Shown: piece by piece, positions 34,029 to 35,368 of the stretch
How positions within the stretch are numbered: position 1 is the stretch's first letter
Layout: each line of letters opens with the position of its first letter
Assembly: GCA_002715545.1 (NCBI GenBank)
Contig: PAZI01000027.1
Span: 243,193-278,560 of the forward strand
From: Methanobacteriota archaeon
GTDB taxonomy: Archaea; Thermoplasmatota; Poseidoniia; Poseidoniales; SP79
Length of the DNA stretch: 35,368 nt
Direction of reading: 5' to 3'
Position numbers and translations under genes: made by a program
The notes under the pieces: generated by a model
Told to the model about the DNA's origin: nothing
Databases searched by the model: none
What the model saw: the letters and a program-made list of their open reading frames with translations, nothing else

Positions 34029-34219
34029 GATTTTAGCTTTTTATATATTTTGGAGTTTTCTTTTTCTAATAAAACAGCGTATTCAAAAACTGAATTAAAC
34101 CTTGAATGAGGAACTGAGGACCCTGCCCAAAAGCCTAATAAAAATATGAAGATAAAGAAAAATGATAAAGATATCACACTCTTTTTACTTAGGCAAATAT
34201 CTTTAAGCTCAGAAAACAT
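34019..34219 (-). CDS. Small membrane protein, 66 aa
   Basis: MFSELKDICLSKKSVISLSF leads into FFIFIFLLGFWAGSSV, one transmembrane helix. A polar C-terminal helix follows (FEYAVLLEKENSKIYKKLKS). This N-in, C-out layout resembles phage spanin or holin-accessory proteins, but nothing specific is seen. Confidence 0.72.
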   Translation of the reverse strand: MFSELKDICLSKKSVISLSFFFIFIFLLGFWAGSSVPHSRFNSVFEYAVLLEKENSKIYKKLKSCN

Positions 34220-34231
34220 TTCACACTCGAA

Positions 34232-34570
34232 TTAGTCTGAATATCCTACATTTTTACATGAGTCACGCACATCATCGTTTAAAGGATCTGCACACTCACT
34301 TATGTGCAATAACCAGCAAAATTTGCCCTGATCACCTCTAACATAACAGCCGTCTGGATATTCTTCTTCAACGCACGGTTGATTATGAAAAATCGTCCCA
34401 GGATGATAGCACACCCAGTTTACTTTTTCAACTTGAACAGCAGACTCAACTAAAGACGAATTATCGATGTCAGAAGCTTCTATTTTATAGAACTCTGTTT
34501 CGTCTTTATTAGATACTTCTGATGCGCAAGCTATCAAAAACAAAACTATCAGTAGCGCAAAAGATCTCAT
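34232..34570 (-). CDS. Small Cys-rich lipoprotein, 112 aa
   Basis: MRSFALLIVLFLIACASEVS has lipobox L-I-A-Cys15. The mature part is acidic, then holds six cysteines (WVCYHPGTIFHNQPCVEEEY, GCYVRG, KFCWLLHISECADP, DSCKNVG), probably three disulfides in the periplasm. It may be a superinfection or envelope-modifying protein, like the lipoprotein at 16620-17048, but the two are not alike in sequence. Confidence 0.8.
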   Translation of the reverse strand: MRSFALLIVLFLIACASEVSNKDETEFYKIEASDIDNSSLVESAVQVEKVNWVCYHPGTIFHNQPCVEEEYPDGCYVRGDQGKFCWLLHISECADPLNDDVRDSCKNVGYSD

Positions 34571-34600
34571 ATTCAATTTTATAAAATATGACCAAAGTTG

Positions 34601-35044
34601 TTAATCAATAATGACAGTTAACTCGTCTTCATAATAGCGGGCTGCTTTGGTTTCATGGCCCCAGTCCTTTTCAAGCTCAGAGGTCTGCAATTGAACGTCA
34701 ACCATTCTCAACATACCTTCACAAGTAACTGCTTCTTCATCACTTTGGTTTTTTATAGCAAAAAACTTATTTGGACCGAACTTTTTACCATGATAGTCTT
34801 CATCTTCATGAACGTTAAGAATAATAGGGCATGCTTTTACAACTCCTAAGTTTCCATTTGTGTCCTTAACAGTCTCGCCGGTTTTAAACGTATATGGAAT
34901 TGTGTCTTCAAGTCTTTCTACTTCTTCTTCAACAAGATCACTAATGATATTTCCCCACTTGGAATCAATTGCATCTTGTTCTTTCTTATACTCATGAAGA
35001 GCCCTGCTATACTCTGCAATAAAATCACCTGATAAATACTTCAT
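34601..35044 (-). CDS. Helical protein with internal SH3-like domain, 147 aa
   Basis: Residues 1-50 are helical and acidic (EYSRALHEYKKEQDAIDSKW, IISDLVEEEVERLEDTI). From about residue 51, YTFKTGETVKDTNGNLGVVK begins an SH3-like unit with G-E-T-V and G-V-V, then FFAIKNQSDEEAVTCEGMLR and MVDVQL. An acidic tail completes it. The ATG overlaps the upstream stop by four bases. Confidence 0.76.
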   Translation of the reverse strand: MKYLSGDFIAEYSRALHEYKKEQDAIDSKWGNIISDLVEEEVERLEDTIPYTFKTGETVKDTNGNLGVVKACPIILNVHEDEDYHGKKFGPNKFFAIKNQSDEEAVTCEGMLRMVDVQLQTSELEKDWGHETKAARYYEDELTVIID

Positions 35045-35368
35045 TTTGTCTCCTTTAGATTTTCTGCACTTTGGATTCTTTTCCTAAGTCCTGATGATGA
35101 AAAGCTATGATTTCTGCTATTGAACTTTACCTCGATACCTAAATCGTCTCCAGTGAAACTCTTATCAATATAATCTGCACCAATGACTCTAAGATTCGGC
35201 CTAATTGCTTTAAGCAAATTAATCAAGTCAAGCTCAGTATCATAAATTACGATAAGGTCTACAAATTTCACTGCGCGTAATTGAATTAAGCGCTCATCCA
35301 AAGATTGAATTGGTCTATTCTTTTCAGATCGATCTATTGTAGGATCTGAATGTAGCCCCACAATTAGA
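35041..35368 (-). CDS. Cytidylyltransferase-like protein (5' end outside window)
   Basis: The frame is open to the right edge, so the N-terminus with the expected H-x-G-H motif is missing. GLHSDPTIDRSEKNRPIQSL, then DERLIQLRAVKFVDLIVIYD, IRPNLRVIGADYID and HSFSSSGLRKRI match the second half of HldE-C/TagD-type nucleotidyltransferases (G-x-N-S-D, R-P-I, D-x-R, V-D, P-D-x-x-x-x-G-x-D-Y, S-S-T). These join CTP or ATP to a sugar or glycerol phosphate. Its substrate cannot be told. Confidence 0.8.
   Translation of the reverse strand, partial: LIVGLHSDPTIDRSEKNRPIQSLDERLIQLRAVKFVDLIVIYDTELDLINLLKAIRPNLRVIGADYIDKSFTGDDLGIEVKFNSRNHSFSSSGLRKRIQSAENLKETK

Overview
The window reads as the accessory half of a large tailed-phage genome, probably a T4-like marine myovirus of a Gram-negative host. 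The reasons are very dense, mostly tiny and overlapping genes, almost all on the minus strand; phage-style small lipoproteins and membrane peptides; UV endonuclease, GIY-YIG and MoxR/VWA genes; and a phosphate permease next to a small outer-membrane barrel. No capsid, tail, polymerase or terminase gene is visible, so the phage assignment is inference.

Left region (1-8557): a tandem array of 22 leftward genes, plus the first codons of another at the left edge. Nearly all begin with the same basic leader, consensus MKITKRQLRRIIREEK, followed by unrelated, mostly acidic bodies of 50-280 residues. Of 23 complete leaders, 22 have an (I/L)-x-E triplet at residues 12-14. That matches the T4 capsid-targeting peptide and the cleavage rule of its prohead protease. 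I propose that the array encodes an arsenal of internal head proteins that are packaged, processed and ejected. Three hidden microgenes sit inside it, one encoding a 31-residue peptide with 10 cysteines.

Middle-left (8558-15309): a G+C-rich patch (about 8730-10450) with five small genes; an intergenic zone with GTCATAAG repeats; a possible structured RNA (11138-11273); small unknown genes, one resembling the UvrD/PcrA C-terminal Tudor domain; a MoxR-type AAA+ ATPase; and a long gene-poor stretch (14090-14753).

Middle and right (15378-28467 and 31302-35368): operons dominated by a second repeated family of about 35 small SH3/KOW-like proteins starting M-K-x-G-D-L/I-V, with single-helix membrane peptides, lipoproteins, a SET-domain protein, a DUF2201/VWA protein with HExxH, a GIY-YIG protein, a permuted papain-like hydrolase and a partial cytidylyltransferase. 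Many of these genes overlap by exactly 14 nt, so that one sequence encodes the C-terminus of one protein and the MKVGD start of the next.

Only two genes are on the plus strand (29068-30325): a small barrel protein and a PiT-like phosphate permease.

Transcription: at least ten minus-strand promoters share an unusual -35 GTGCAA (variants GTGAAA, ATGAAA, GTGTAA), a 17-nt spacer and an extended -10 (TGnTATAAT). They divide the leftward genes into operons: 34028, 32161 (weak), 31324, 28936, 28540, 25863, 22925, 21361, 20953, 19833, 14089, 12178, 11768 and 10150. The leader array lacks this promoter, as expected if it is expressed late. Terminator hairpins are seen at 28564-28600, 19843-19878 and 12211-12273.
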